Both the position numbers and the translations under genes were made by a program. A stretch of 64,000 bases of DNA from Capitulum mitella (taxonomy: Eukaryota; Arthropoda; Thecostraca; Pollicipedomorpha; Pollicipedidae), in assembly GCA_030062745.1 (NCBI GenBank), contig CP099852.1, positions 19,277,949-19,341,948 on the forward strand. The letters run 5' to 3'. Shown one piece after another: positions 46,896-58,500 of this stretch. The notes beneath the pieces were generated by a model. That model was not told the DNA's origin and did not search any database. It saw nothing but the letters and a program-made list of their open reading frames with translations. Within the stretch, counting starts at the first letter, position 1; each line of letters opens with the position of its first letter.

Positions 46896-46957
<62 letters not shown>

Positions 46958-49900
46958 AAACGAAATATTGCACGACGCACTGTTTTCGGTGTTACTAGTA
47001 AACCGCAAATGATATCCAACCCTTATCAGAACGATGTACATAAAAGAAACAAAATATTAAATGACGCGTGTTTTGTCTGCTCTATGGGAAGAAAGCTAAA
47101 GCAAACCAGGTATCCAATTCAGTCCGCGCAAAGGAGATAGTCAAAGTGCTTAACATATTCCGGCATACATACATATACATGTAATACATATTCCGACATA
47201 TTTCGATAGATCAATCACTTTCAGCCAACCGTGCACCACTCCCCCGCCACGACGAACTCTCACGACAGGACACTCGCGGCCAGCGTCCCAAGCGGAAAGT
47301 TCTCTCCCGTTTCAAGGGTGGATAAGCCGTTGTCCTTCTTGGAGGCATACAGCCATTGTTGAATCATTTGTACACAGTTCCAAACCACATGTAGCGTTTT
47401 AAACGAATGCGAAATGCAAATATATAACATTTCAATCAAATAGCTTCCCTGCAAACACATTTTTCTTCATCACTGATACCAGTGGCGCGTGTAGTCGTGC
47501 AGTGGTGCATTCTTCGACAGTGAGCCCGACGGTGGCGCTTTTCAGACACGCTCCCCGTTGATGGATGTGGGAACCAAATGAGCACATAATTCAAGTTTAA
47601 TAATCGGTTACATTCAGGAGTGAAATACAAGCCCATGTTCAGACTCACTGTTCCGACCTGAACCACCCGTGCACGAGTGATTTCGCACGTTCCGTTCCCC
47701 CGGGCAGAAAGTACCGCTAAAAATGATTTGTCTTGCTGGCTACCCCGCCGGGTGAATGACGTGTGCTCAGATTCCTGCCTCTGACCTGTTTCATGAGCAA
47801 AACTTTTTAAATAAACACCTAACACCTTATGTGAAGCTGGTGCGGCAACGAACTTAATACAACGCAGTGCGATTCCAGACGGCGAAACGCTGCGACGCCC
47901 TACCAGCCGACGTCCTGTGACGCCTGCCACAGACATTTCATTGACGAAATTCCGCCCGTTACGGCCGACGGCGGGCGGACATCCGCCCCGCCCCGTGACG
48001 TCACGCCAAGGTCACGCGCTCCGCGGTGGACGCATAATCAGGCCGCGGGCGCGCGGCTGCCAGACCGCCCGGGGGCATGTAGTCAGCGGGGTCACGTGAC
48101 CAGGATGTGGGGGCGTCGACCGGGAAGGGGCGCGGCAGGAAAAGGCCTTCGGCAGGCGATGTGGGCCGAGCCGGACAGATTTCTGGCCGTGGGTTGGCGG
48201 AAACTGCTCGAAGCCGTAATGGTCGTGAACCAATGGGTCGGTGATAGGGACGGCTCAACGCGCTCCAGCGTTTTACACTAGCAATGGTGGCCTCGGTTGC
48301 ATCCACTGTGAGATTACGGATGGAAAAATTTTCGGACCGTCGTCCTCGGGTCGCGCATGTATATGTCGCGGTCCACCTGACTAAGTAACAATTCACGACG
48401 GCCGGAAAAACAGCTGGCCGAAACGTCTATTTTTCCACATTTTCGGGAATTCCTTGGTTATTTTAGTCTTTTGTTTTCGCTTTTGTCTTCTATGTTTGGT
48501 ATCTGTAATTGCGTTAAACGTGTGGTTTTCTACATTCCCACGTCCACAGTAAAAAAAGGTAGTCAGTCATTTCCAGGAAAGTGAAGAACACAATACGCTC
48601 ACAGATGCAAATCAGGAAAACCAACGTAGCAAAATATTGTGTGGATAGCAACACACTTATACGAAAACGATAGTCCGAAAAAATTCCTTCATACATATTA
48701 CTGATTCCTCGTCTCAACTTCTCCCCAAAACTCAAAGCGTGAGGTTTTCAAAAATGTGCTGTCTTAGCTAGTTGAATCCCCCGGATCGACGAGGCAGCTT
48801 CAAGGGCATGCTGTCATCGTTATGGGTGATCAGCTCTGTTGCCCACCAAGAGTTCCACAGTATTCAGTGTATTTTTTCAACATTTGACGAACGACCGCCG
48901 AATCATTGCCGTAATACATTACGACCAGCACTGCCTACGTTAGGCATTCAAACACTTCGCAGACAGAACGCGGATCAGCGGCTCCAGTGCTAGGCTCCGC
49001 CGTCGGCAGTGGAGCAGAACCCAGGGCCCGTCCAGCGTCGGCTGGGGTCATGCTTTGACGGTGCTCACCCACCGGTGCCGTTCCGAGCGCGTGACAGGAG
49101 CAACTTCAGCAAGCTCTCGTGTCCATGGTATCTGAGGTAACAATAGCGACGCGAGGAACTGTGCTATTTGATCGGTATCAGAGATCTGAACCGCCGTGAT
49201 GTCTGTCTGCGGAGCCAGTGGTGCTGTCGCTGACCTGACCTTGACCCTTGGACCTTTCGCTCCCAGCTTCTCGTGGTGCTGACGTCTCAGACTACGCTGG
49301 CGCAAGGATTGGCACACAAAGGCAGCTGGCTTCGGCCCACTTTCTGCGTCTGAAGCGTCTCGGAGGAGAATTATTCTGTATATTCAAGCACACGTTCAAT
49401 TCAAGTCAAAAATCTGATGTCACTTCTTGTTTGATAACGACGGAACGTGTAACTTTACTGCTATCCAGTTTTCTGTACGTTCCGAAAAAAACGACAAACG
49501 TGTGCAAAAAAGGTATGTGGCCTAACGTTGTGAACGAGCAGTAACGTTCTTTTCCAGTAAAAGAATAGCAATTTAATCCTTAGTGGATGAGGCATCCACG
49601 ATCCAGATTGGTAAACCTGCTTAATCCCGCTCCAAAACCTTACATTTCTAACACATACGGATAATGACAAATGCTTTTAGATAAACTGTGTGCGATCTCT
49701 TGCCAACAAACCATTACATTTTTGCAGTTTTATTCGTTGCACGAACTCCACACTGCTAATTTGGTCATAATGGGAATATTTAACAATCATCTAGCAAAGT
49801 CGAAATGTAAAACTTAGCGTTACGTCATGACCAAAACGTTGCGATCTCCCGGCTGTAGCCACGTTTCACCTTCCAATAGCAGTTGTTTTTTTTTTAAATA

Positions 49901-50131
49901 ACTTCTTTAATTTTAAAACTTCGCCAGTTATGACCACTGACAGGCCCACGCACGGACCCACGTGAGATCACTGGTTATTTCAAGAGATCATTTGTCCCTT
50001 ACGCGGCAGAAGCGACTCCGACAAGAATTAAGCGGCCTTTCTGTTTGACCTAACTCAACTCCCGCTTGTTCTTCCTCGTTCACTTGGCGTCACTCGGCTC
50101 CGACGTGACGTCGTTCTGCTGCCCGGTGACG
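46167..50131. other. gene-poor stretch downstream of the crustin gene
   Basis: No family-recognisable coding segment. It includes a (TA)n run at 46902-46955 and a GC-rich patch near 47.9-48.2 kb whose open frames lack motif support. An ATTAAA on the minus strand at 49906-49911, about 220 nt past the crustin stop, could be that gene's polyadenylation signal. Confidence 0.4.
46902..46955. repeat. (TA)n microsatellite
   Basis: Uninterrupted TA run. Confidence 0.95.
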
Positions 50132-50304
50132 TCACTGGGACGGTTTGCAGACGTGCTGCTGGAGGCAGACGTCGTAGCAGCACTTGTTGGCGAGGGCGCA
50201 GTGGCCGTCCGAGGCGCAGGGCTGGGGGCCGGTCCCAGCGTCCGAGAACTCTGGACAGGCCGGCCTGGTGGGAGGACACTGGCCCGGGTGTCCTCCTCCG
50301 TCGC
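50132..50304 (-). CDS. crustin exon 2: WAP domain
   Basis: The acceptor is GATCCGTCCTCAG|GCGACGG. It encodes DGGGHPGQCPPTRPACPE, the remaining six WAP cysteines and a TGA stop. It is 57 codons including the stop and was found by cysteine pattern and splice phase. Confidence 0.9.
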
Positions 50305-52189
50305 CTGAGGACGGATCAATGTCGGGTCAGCTGGGAGGACACTGGCCCCGGTGTCCATGGCCACCGCCCGAGGACGGAGCAACGTCAGATAAGCCCACAC
50401 AGAAGGACACTGTCCCGGGTGTCCTCCTCCGTCGCCTGAGGACGAAGCAACGTCGGGTCAGGAGGACACTGGTTCCGGTATCCTTTGCCAGCACCTGAGG
50501 ACGGGGTAGTAACAGATAAGTCTGCCCAGGAGGATACCGGCCCCGGGAGTCCCCCTTTGTTTCTTCTCTCACTTGAGGACGGGGAATGTCAGATCCGGTG
50601 GCTCAGGAGGACGCTGACCCCGGTGTCCTCCGCCATCACCTGAGGACGGAGAGCGTCAGACCATCTGGCCAAGGACTGCATTGTCCCGGGTTTCCTCCGC
50701 TGCTATCTGACGATAGAAAGTCCTCCGCAACTGACAGCAACAGCCGCCTGGCCAGCTCGCTAAGGATCGCGGAAGAAACTACGTCAAATGTCCCGAGGTG
50801 CCAGCCGAGAGCTCAGCATTGTCAAATACCTTTTTATCGGAGCATCTCGTGTTTTCGACAACAAACCAGTTCATCTGGCATGCAGCACCAATGACGTCCG
50901 AGACTTGTCACGCGTCTTAACCGCCTAAAAATTTCGGCAGAACTTCACGCATGATTTGTAGCTGAGGGCGTGAATTTGTCTGACGTTATTAAAAAAAAAA
51001 ACAGCAAAGCGCTAAGAGAGATACATTATCCAGAGATACATGCATACAGAGACACATTATGCAGGCAGCATTGATATGCAGTACATTGGTTAGTAGTTTC
51101 TCCCCATCAGCACTTGAATCCATCGCATATTGCCAACTGGCCGTAGGCAAGTCTTCACCTAAGACGTCACCGACAAGGTCCGCTCTTTTCCTTGTCAATC
51201 GCATTTGAGGTTCCCACGTGAAGGCCCGGTACGAACGCGACGTTGGCAACGTTTTCCTGCCCAATCAGCGTGGCTGGCGGTGGTCACGTGACCTGCATCG
51301 CGTGCAGCGGTCTTTACGCCGTTCAAATGCTCGGAAATAGCGAGCGTTCGTTTTTTCCTGGCTGACAGCTGTCGCGCATACTTTCCCAGTCTTTGCCTGG
51401 GCTCTCCGTCCTTTCGTGAGGCCGCGACCCTGTCAGACTATTGAGTCGCAAAAATTTCGCCCCGCAAAAAATGTTCCGCGGGCGATAGATAAGCCTGAAT
51501 CAGTTCACATCATCATATGCAACGGCACGAAACAGACGAGAGAGAGTGACACAGAAAGGGCACTTGGCGATGCCCTCCACGTTGAGATCATGGACGTTTT
51601 TTTGGGTAGACGACATCGGTCCACGTATGGTAAGCATACATCGAGAAACTGCGATTGGTACCGGAATTACGTTCGCGGAGTACGTGACGTCTAATAAAGC
51701 ATCACCACCCAAGTCCCTGACCTTGACCTCGCCAAGTCGGCGGGCCGCGCTCTCACCGATGGCGGACTGGCAGCAGTAGAACCTGCCCAAGGGGTCGCTG
51801 CACCAGTAGAAGCAGCTGGCGGCCGGCGGCGAAGGGAACCCCGACACCTGCACGAAGCCGGCCGGGCTCCAGGCGACGGCGCTCGGGAACTGCTGGCCCG
51901 AGCTCCAGAACGTCTGGCCGGCGCCGGCGACCGACGGCCCCGACGCCAGGCCGGCGCCGACGCCGACGCCGACGCTGACGCCGCCCGAGAGCGGCAGCAG
52001 GCGCGTGCCGCCCGCGCCGAGCGGCGGCGCGTCGGCAGCGACGGGAAGAGCGACGGGCGGCGGCGGGCCGTCGGCCGGCGGCGGGGCGGCCGGCGCCGGT
52101 TCGTCGTCGGGCTCGCCTGCGAGCAGGCAGGACCGGAGGCTGCCGGCGGCAGCCAGACTCAGCTGCAGGGCGAGCAGCGGCCACAGCAT
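50132..52189 (-). CDS. crustin-type WAP-domain antimicrobial protein, two exons
   Basis: Crustins are secreted crustacean host-defence proteins. Exon 1 (51757-52189) and exon 2 (50132-50304) join in phase 1 through ATCG|GTGAGA and GTCCTCAG|GCGAC to give 201 residues. Residues 1-16 are a signal peptide (MLWPLLALQLSLAAAG). Residues 22-125 form an Ala/Pro- then Gly/Val-rich linker. The crustin four-cysteine block is CFYWCSDPLGRFYCC (126-140). The WAP domain has all eight cysteines (154, 161, 174, 180, 186, 187, 191, 197; GQCPPTRPACPE and NKCCYDVCLQQHVCKPSQ). The cysteine arrangement is that of crustins, but the linker is not the usual Gly-rich repeat. The stop is TGA at 50132-50134. Direct antibacterial versus protease-inhibitor activity cannot be told from sequence. 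Confidence 0.9.
50271..50716 (-). repeat. minisatellite built from the crustin exon-2 acceptor, seven units
   Basis: Seven units of about 58-77 bp begin (plus strand) GGAGGACACTGGCCCGGGTG near 50271, 50335, 50403, 50461, 50530, 50607 and 50671. On the minus strand each contains a copy of CCGTCCTCAG|GCGACGGAGG followed by the codons for HPGQC, that is, the 3' splice site and first exon bases. CAG is kept in units 1, 3, 4 and 6 and lost in 2 and 5 (CGG, CAA); unit 7 is decayed. Unit 1 is the real exon start. Confidence 0.85.
51757..52189 (-). CDS. crustin exon 1: signal peptide, linker, four-cysteine block
   Basis: Starts at the ATG before LWPLLALQL. The frame is also open upstream, but this is the only ATG that begins a signal peptide. 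It ends at the donor GCCATCG|GTGAGAGC. Confidence 0.88.
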
Positions 52190-52840
52190 CTGGACGGGGA
52201 AGCTCGGCGTCAGAGGGGGGAGGTGCGGGCGCGGGCGCGGGCGCCGGGGTTGACGCCACCCCTGTTCGTCGTAGGAGCGGCGGGAACGGCGGGGTTTGCA
52301 GGCGTGATTGTGACTAGTGCCTAGCCGTAATGTGACTAGTGCCACTGGCTCCACCACGGGTGGAGCTAGAGGAGATAACGCAAATAGCACATGCAAACGC
52401 TTCTTCTCGAGAACATGCAGTGAAACTGGCAACTGCACAAACAGAATTAATTGCTTTACCTTCCGTAAATGGGTGTTGCTGCTTTTCCACGACAACATTC
52501 ATTACAGGTACGGCATCCAGCGTAATTCCTCGAATCTGCTACATATTATTCTGAATAGCAATTAATGTGGACTTGTCTGAGAACAGAAATTAATGTTTGT
52601 GGAGATATCTGAGAACAGCGTATTGGGAAAAGAAAGGAACGAAAGGGTTACCGACAAAAACACTGAACAAGCGCTGCATGATTATCAGCAGATCCCAAAC
52701 AAATGACAAGACTAATAACAATCGGTTAGAACGCAACAAACACCTTACCTTAACATAGCGATTGACCAGAAACTTCGCCATCTCCCGGAGATCCTGGAGA
52801 CGCTACCCTGTGGGCGGCAGGCGCGGTGAGTACTGTGAAG

Positions 52841-53099
52841 ATGTCCGCCGTCGTCTGTAATTTATCCGACCCTCTCGGGGCGCCGTACATCGACGTCCCC
52901 GACAATTACGGATCGCCGGAGGGCTCAGCCCCAGCACAACAACGGGTCAACGACCAGCTCCTGTCCGCGGGAGACCCGGAAACGGCGGACAGACGTAAAC
53001 AGAGGGTGACGACCCGGCAGGACGGACAGAAACTCGGAACTGAGGGCCGCCTTCGCCGGCAATCGACACCGACCGTTGGCACTGATTTGAAGGGGCAAG
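52841..53099 (+). CDS. possible coding exon, unrecognised
   Basis: An ATG at 52841 opens a GC-rich frame (MSAVVCNLSDPLGAPYIDVP...) of about 85 residues that is broken by a MITE beginning at 53100. Composition resembles the real exons here, but there is no known motif or partner exon. Could be chance or a disrupted gene. Confidence 0.18.
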
Positions 53100-53298
53100 C
53101 AGGGGTGTCGATCTGTATTTTTTTTTTTTTTTGAGAGGGTTCTGGCCTGCTTAATCTTGGTTTGGTCCCCCTCCCAATATTTTCTGCCGGTTTTAGACGG
53201 AAATGAGTAATAATAACAAAAAGATCGGCCGCAATACATAAGGGATAGACAGAAAGTAAAGAATAAAGGCTTGACCGATGTGTCGACCTTTTCTTCTT

Positions 53299-53382
<84 letters not shown>

Positions 53383-53557
53383 GTCGATAAATGTAATTTT
53401 GCATTTGATAAATAGTAACAAAAGACTTATAGATTTCCGTTGGTTAAAATCAAGTGGGCTACAGTCTTAAAGAAACCCACGTTTGGGGAGAGGCTAGGTT
53501 GCCGGGCCCTTGGCTTGGCTCCCCCCCCCCAGTCATTTAGAGAAATCGACATCCATG
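53100..53557 (+). mobile_element. hAT-like MITE, family 3, carrying (CT)n and (TA)n
   Basis: A 458-bp element starting CAGGGGTGTCGATCTG and ending GAAATCGACATCCATG. The 8-bp flanks are GGGGCAAG (53092-53099) and GTGGCAAG (53558-53565), 7 of 8. Compared with the copy at 41951 it has gained a CT run (53304-53336) and a TA run (53340-53380). Confidence 0.83.
53304..53380. repeat. (CT)n(TA)n compound microsatellite inside a MITE
   Basis: A CT run followed by a TA run, absent from the related element at 41951. Confidence 0.93.
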
Positions 53558-53565
53558 GTGGCAAG

Positions 53566-55410
53566 AATGGTGCGAAGCATGCCAGGATACACGCGTCAGA
53601 AGCTCCCGCCATTTTGTTGATATCTGACGGCTTGCTGAGAAGAGTGCCTCAATGGCACGTGTGTTCTGACACGCAACAGGCCACTTTTTATGGAAGAAAC
53701 GCTTAGAACTGTTAAAAAGTGTTCAGGAGACGATTGGCCACATTGGCGGCATTGGCCAATTTCCCCTGCGACAAAATTCAGTTGAACGCTATGAGGTTCC
53801 AAAGTTTTAAGCAGCATCTGTAGCCAGGTCATGTTTATCATTCCCTGCCTGGGTAGAGTTCATCATTTCAAATCCGAGGATGAAAAAGAGGAATGCCCTG
53901 CAGGAAATGTTTGACCTTTAACATGTGCTTTGAACCTAGACAGCCAAGTTGTGGCTTGTAGTCTTCGAAATTGATTCGTCATATGCAAAGTGTATCAAAG
54001 TCCTATATTTACCAAGTTGCCATACAATTCCCCGTGAACTTCCCCTCTGTCCTTATTGTCTTCATCCTCGACCTCTTGACAGATGTTGCGTGAAGACACA
54101 TATGGGTGCAGATCAATGAAAGTTAGCAGAAGATTTGGTACTGCATTATCACCAGTGGGTGGCGTCACGGTAGAACTTTTGATTGATTATATATTTGAAG
54201 CTTCTAGATATTTCTCAGAAACGTGAGTGGTGAAAACATGTTTGACGACATCTTTGGAAGAATTCTTATTTACATCTGAAAAGCCGACCAAGGTGGAACG
54301 TCCATTTAAGCATTCATTCATTCTCTCGCTCGGAGGCGGTATTCGTTCTGCAATCCGTGAACAAAAGCTATCTGAGATATTCATGATGTTTTCGTGCTAG
54401 AGCTGGGCAGTTGCATTTCTCTGTCCAAAATTTCACAATACTTAATTTTCGACTATGAAACCATGGCGAAAGAAGCTAGTGCACGCGAAATCATACAAAT
54501 TCCTGTTGAGTATTAAAGAAATCGCTCAAGTTTTCTCGACTTCTCAGACACATTCGGTTGGTCCGGAAAAAAAATGTTGGTTTCGTTCCCAGCACTCACG
54601 TTTCCAAGAAATACCCAGAATCACCAGAAAATATGGCAGTGAAGACATACTCTGACGCCATTCGTTGCTGATGACGCAATGCGAATATTCTGCCCAGCGT
54701 TCATTGGTCTGCGCCCGTGCGTGTCGTCACGTAACAGCTGACAACAAACCGTGGGTAAATAGAAGACCATGGAGATTGCTATGAAGTTGCCTGCAAAGTT
54801 CGTAGATGTAATACTATACATATTGCATGTGTATATAACATATGATATATATATATATAAAGTATATATAATATTGAACACAATAATACATTTATAAATA
54901 ACCAAACAAACTTAGATGTAAAATTTAAGGCATTATGCTTATCAAAAATATTTTTAGGCTATAGGCTACAGCCCGCCTATCTTAGCCCAAAGCACACGTT
55001 CAAAGATGAAAGAGCATTTCCTGTAACGTATTCGCCTTGTCGGTAACATGTTCACCGATGCTAGGCGAATGCAGTCGCCTGACATGTTCCTAACCCGCGC
55101 GGCTGCATTTGCACCAAGCCAGGAACGGGAGAGCAAACTGTGCGGCGGCGCTGTACGTTCCGACTCCTCTGGCGGACCGGACCGTGAGAAACCTTCACGT
55201 GGTCTGATTCACTGTTGTTCATTCCTCTGGTCTGGTTTGGTCGCGTTTTTGCGCAGTCGGCCGCGATCTCCGTGCCCGGCCACGCCTTTCGGAAGCTTCC
55301 TGGAAAGTGGCTCATGCAGCTCTAGTCATACGACTTTTTTGGCCGGCATTGTCGTGCGGGGTTGTACGGGGAACAGAAGGCTGTCATCTCGTTTTGATCG
55401 CTCTCAAAAG
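53566..55410. other. unassigned stretch
   Basis: No coding segment recognised. It is AT-rich with a short TATATA run near 54.85 kb. Confidence 0.35.
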
Positions 55411-55522
55411 TAGGGACGTAGGGAGCACCCAGAAAAGTGGGGGAGGCAGAGATTCCTCATAGGGCTAGTGTTAAAGTTTCCAAAGTGGGGGCCATGCCCT
55501 GCCCCCTGTTCCTACGCCCATG
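55411..55522 (-). mobile_element. hAT-like MITE, family 4
   Basis: A 112-bp element ending CTGTTCCTACGCCCATG. The 8-bp flanks are CTCAAAAG and GTCAGAAG (6 of 8). Reverse-complement homology to 13559-13679. Confidence 0.72.
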
Positions 55523-58500
55523 GTCAGAAGCCATGGTGAGGTCCGCGGCTAAAGGACAATTATTAGGCTGAAACTGAAATATGAGTTTGCGCGCCTCAAG
55601 TATCAAAACGAGTTACCTTAGCATGTGTATGTGAACACATTTCTTTACCAACAAAAACAAAACAAAACGAAGCGGAGCGTTCTTTTCGCCGTCAAACCGA
55701 AAGACAAAATGAGTTATAGTTTCTGCATGCTTCTGTTTCCAAGATCTTTTCCACCAAGTGTGCCTTTTCCGATTTTATTCAAATCTTCGCTTATGCATTT
55801 GAAGCATGCAAATGAGACTGGAAGGCAACTGAAATTTTCCTGTGCTGCATGCAAGTTCCAGATCGGAAAAAATGCACGAATTAATCGTCAGAAACTGGGT
55901 GGTGTATGATCGTTCTCGACGAAAATTTCATGCATGGGTCTTGCTTGCGGTTGCTTTGCTCGTCATGTCGCAATGCTGATAATGCAAGCGCGAATCATCG
56001 AATTAGAACTGATCAGAATCAGAATCCAGTTATCCGGCGCGGGGTGTTGCAATGGATTTGGGTTATCGGGCAAGCAGCTGTATGGAGGAATATAGAGGAG
56101 AAAATTATTGGAGGCGCAACGCTGTGAGGCACCAGAACTTATGCAAATCGAGAATGCATGGAAGCATACTAAGAAATGTTCAGTAGGATGAAGAGAAAAT
56201 AAGGGATAATGGTCCCAATGAAACAATAACATTCTAAGCTTACGCTAAAAACAAAATAGTGGGGCGGTAGTTTCGGTAGCTGTAGGCTAGATGGCTTTCA
56301 CAGGAACGTTTTGTACCCTTTTATCTTGTTTTTTGTTGGAATCCGCACTGAATTTTTCGTTCATTTCTTGCTGTCATTCCAATTTTCGATTTCATACCAC
56401 CCGTTTATTGCGGCCTTTTATTTTTAAGATTGATCATGCCCCAGTCTTCCTTGCCACGCAGTACAGGCATGGTTTATTTCGATGAAATTTGAGCATTCAG
56501 TTGCCAATATTTCACCTCGTCTTTTTACATCATTTTGCGTATTGTCACGTATTCAACATGACGCTCACTGACAGCTTAACACGCTTTGAATGTCTCGTCA
56601 GTCACTGGTTGGCATCGAAACAGGGATAGGTCACGTGCAAACCATCGGTGTTGCCAGATGCGATTTTTGGTCCCTTCTCTCCAAGCGTTTCTGCAGACCT
56701 TTTGTTTACTTTCGGGATTATTTCTGTTGCATTTGCAACACCAAAAGTACAGGTGGCTCCACCTCTCAGCTGAAAATACCCATCACTTTCCACTCATTCC
56801 GAACCCATGAGAGAAATCGTCACAGTAGCCACAGTAACGAGAACCTCTTGCAGCGCTACGCATCGCGTTAAATGATTCAGACCGTGAATCCTATCTGCCA
56901 TCCCCTCCAAGAAGCGGGTTAGCGGCGATCACGGCATGGTCTCGGTAAAGACATCCGCCAGAAGAATTTGTAAAGCGTTCGGTAGTGGTAGTGGACCAGC
57001 CGCCCGGAGCTATCCTGCACCTTTCGCCGTTTACAATGGCCTTCGGCATTGCCCCGTCCCCGAAAAAAAATTACATGAAGGCGTAATGAAACGGAAATTA
57101 AAAGAAATGGTAGGAAAGTATCGTAAACTCGATAAACCGTGATTAATCATATCATTTGCTGCCTGATGTGACTTTTAAGCAAAACAAAGACTCGTCGATA
57201 ACCAAGAATGCAGCGTGTTTCACTGTCGCTTCGTGCACGGAAAGAGGGCTGGGCGCCCTTTTCCTTCGGAATTCCCTCGCACAAACCGGTTCTGCGTCGC
57301 AAAATGACGCCAGCTGCGGCTCGCCCGAAAGGTTTGCTGAAATCTGCCGAAACCCAGCAAACGCACCGGCGCTGGCATTGTCCGCTCTGTCTCCGTTCGT
57401 GCCGGCGCCGCGGTTTTCCCCGAAAGAGGACCTTTTTTAAACGAGGACGCATCAGGTGGCCCGCTTTTGGTCACTTGAAGAACGAGGAAGGAAAACTGCT
57501 GCTCAGGTCATGTGTTCGCGTGGGAAAGCGACATGGCCGAAGACAGCGCAATGCCGCCAGGAACATGCGCAACTATCCGAAGGCACTCTCACGTTACATT
57601 GCTTAATGGGTGGAAATATCATCGTTTCGGTATGCTCAAAACATGCCTCTGCGGCCAACCACCTACAACCGTCAGGAAAAAACAGCCGCTGTGTTGTTAT
57701 GCTGCAGCAGAAGAACGCGTTTTGCGACCACCATTTGTGACACAGCAGCACGATGGAATTTGCTACTTTTTTAGCAAAAGCAGTGTGGTTTTCGCTGCAA
57801 CTCGTGGTCAGTCGATAAGAGAACGTCGGTGCAGCCTGCGACCTCAGGTTTACCTAATTTCAGCGTGACTACCAGCAGATGATCTGGTTTTTCCCATCGG
57901 CGCCATCTTCCTTATATCAGCACCAGGGCAAATGTAACGAGGGAAGGGCAGCAGATTCACTTAGCTCGTCATTTCAGATAAACGGATTTATCGGTTCATA
58001 CAAGAATGCTACTCCGCCTGGGGTTACGCTTTTGTTAGATTTCTGTCAACACCAGGATGCTCGTTTCGTGGATTACGGTGCGACGTTGGGAAAGACTGCA
58101 ATGCTTTCCCAGTTGATTTAAATTTTTGCGGCTCTCCGGTGACCGGGCTTTTCAAATCGGCGAGCAAGAGCGAGCCTGTGGTCGGCACGAAGCAAGCCAG
58201 CAAGTCGGCAAGTCGGCAAGCAAGAGTCGGACCTGTGGTCGGAACGAACTCTGTCAGACAATTTCTCCTCTGTCCATTCTACCACTGGAGCTTTGGATGA
58301 AATGACGCAGGGGCATGGTTTATCGGCCGGGGCCTGTCATTTGGCTTACACGTGATTTCTTCCCTGTAAGCGGCCACTGGGTATATGAAGGTTTTCACAG
58401 CTGGCAGGCCAGGAGCCGTTTTGAAACCATTTCTTTTCATGTGCCGCCGTAGGGCTAATATTAAAACTGTCTAAAGTTGGGGGCACCAGCCCCACTTGTC

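Noticed and set aside
47436-47936. 166-codon minus-strand open frame
   Set aside because: No motif, signal peptide or splice context; composition unlike the confirmed exons; probably chance.
50305-50400. Open minus-strand frame through the acceptor array as a longer WAP exon
   Set aside because: The frame open through the array is not the WAP frame; only the junction at 50304 keeps the cysteine pattern and splice phase.
57208-57606. Basic 132-codon plus-strand frame
   Set aside because: Arg/Lys-rich chance frame overlapped by equally long frames on both strands; no motif.
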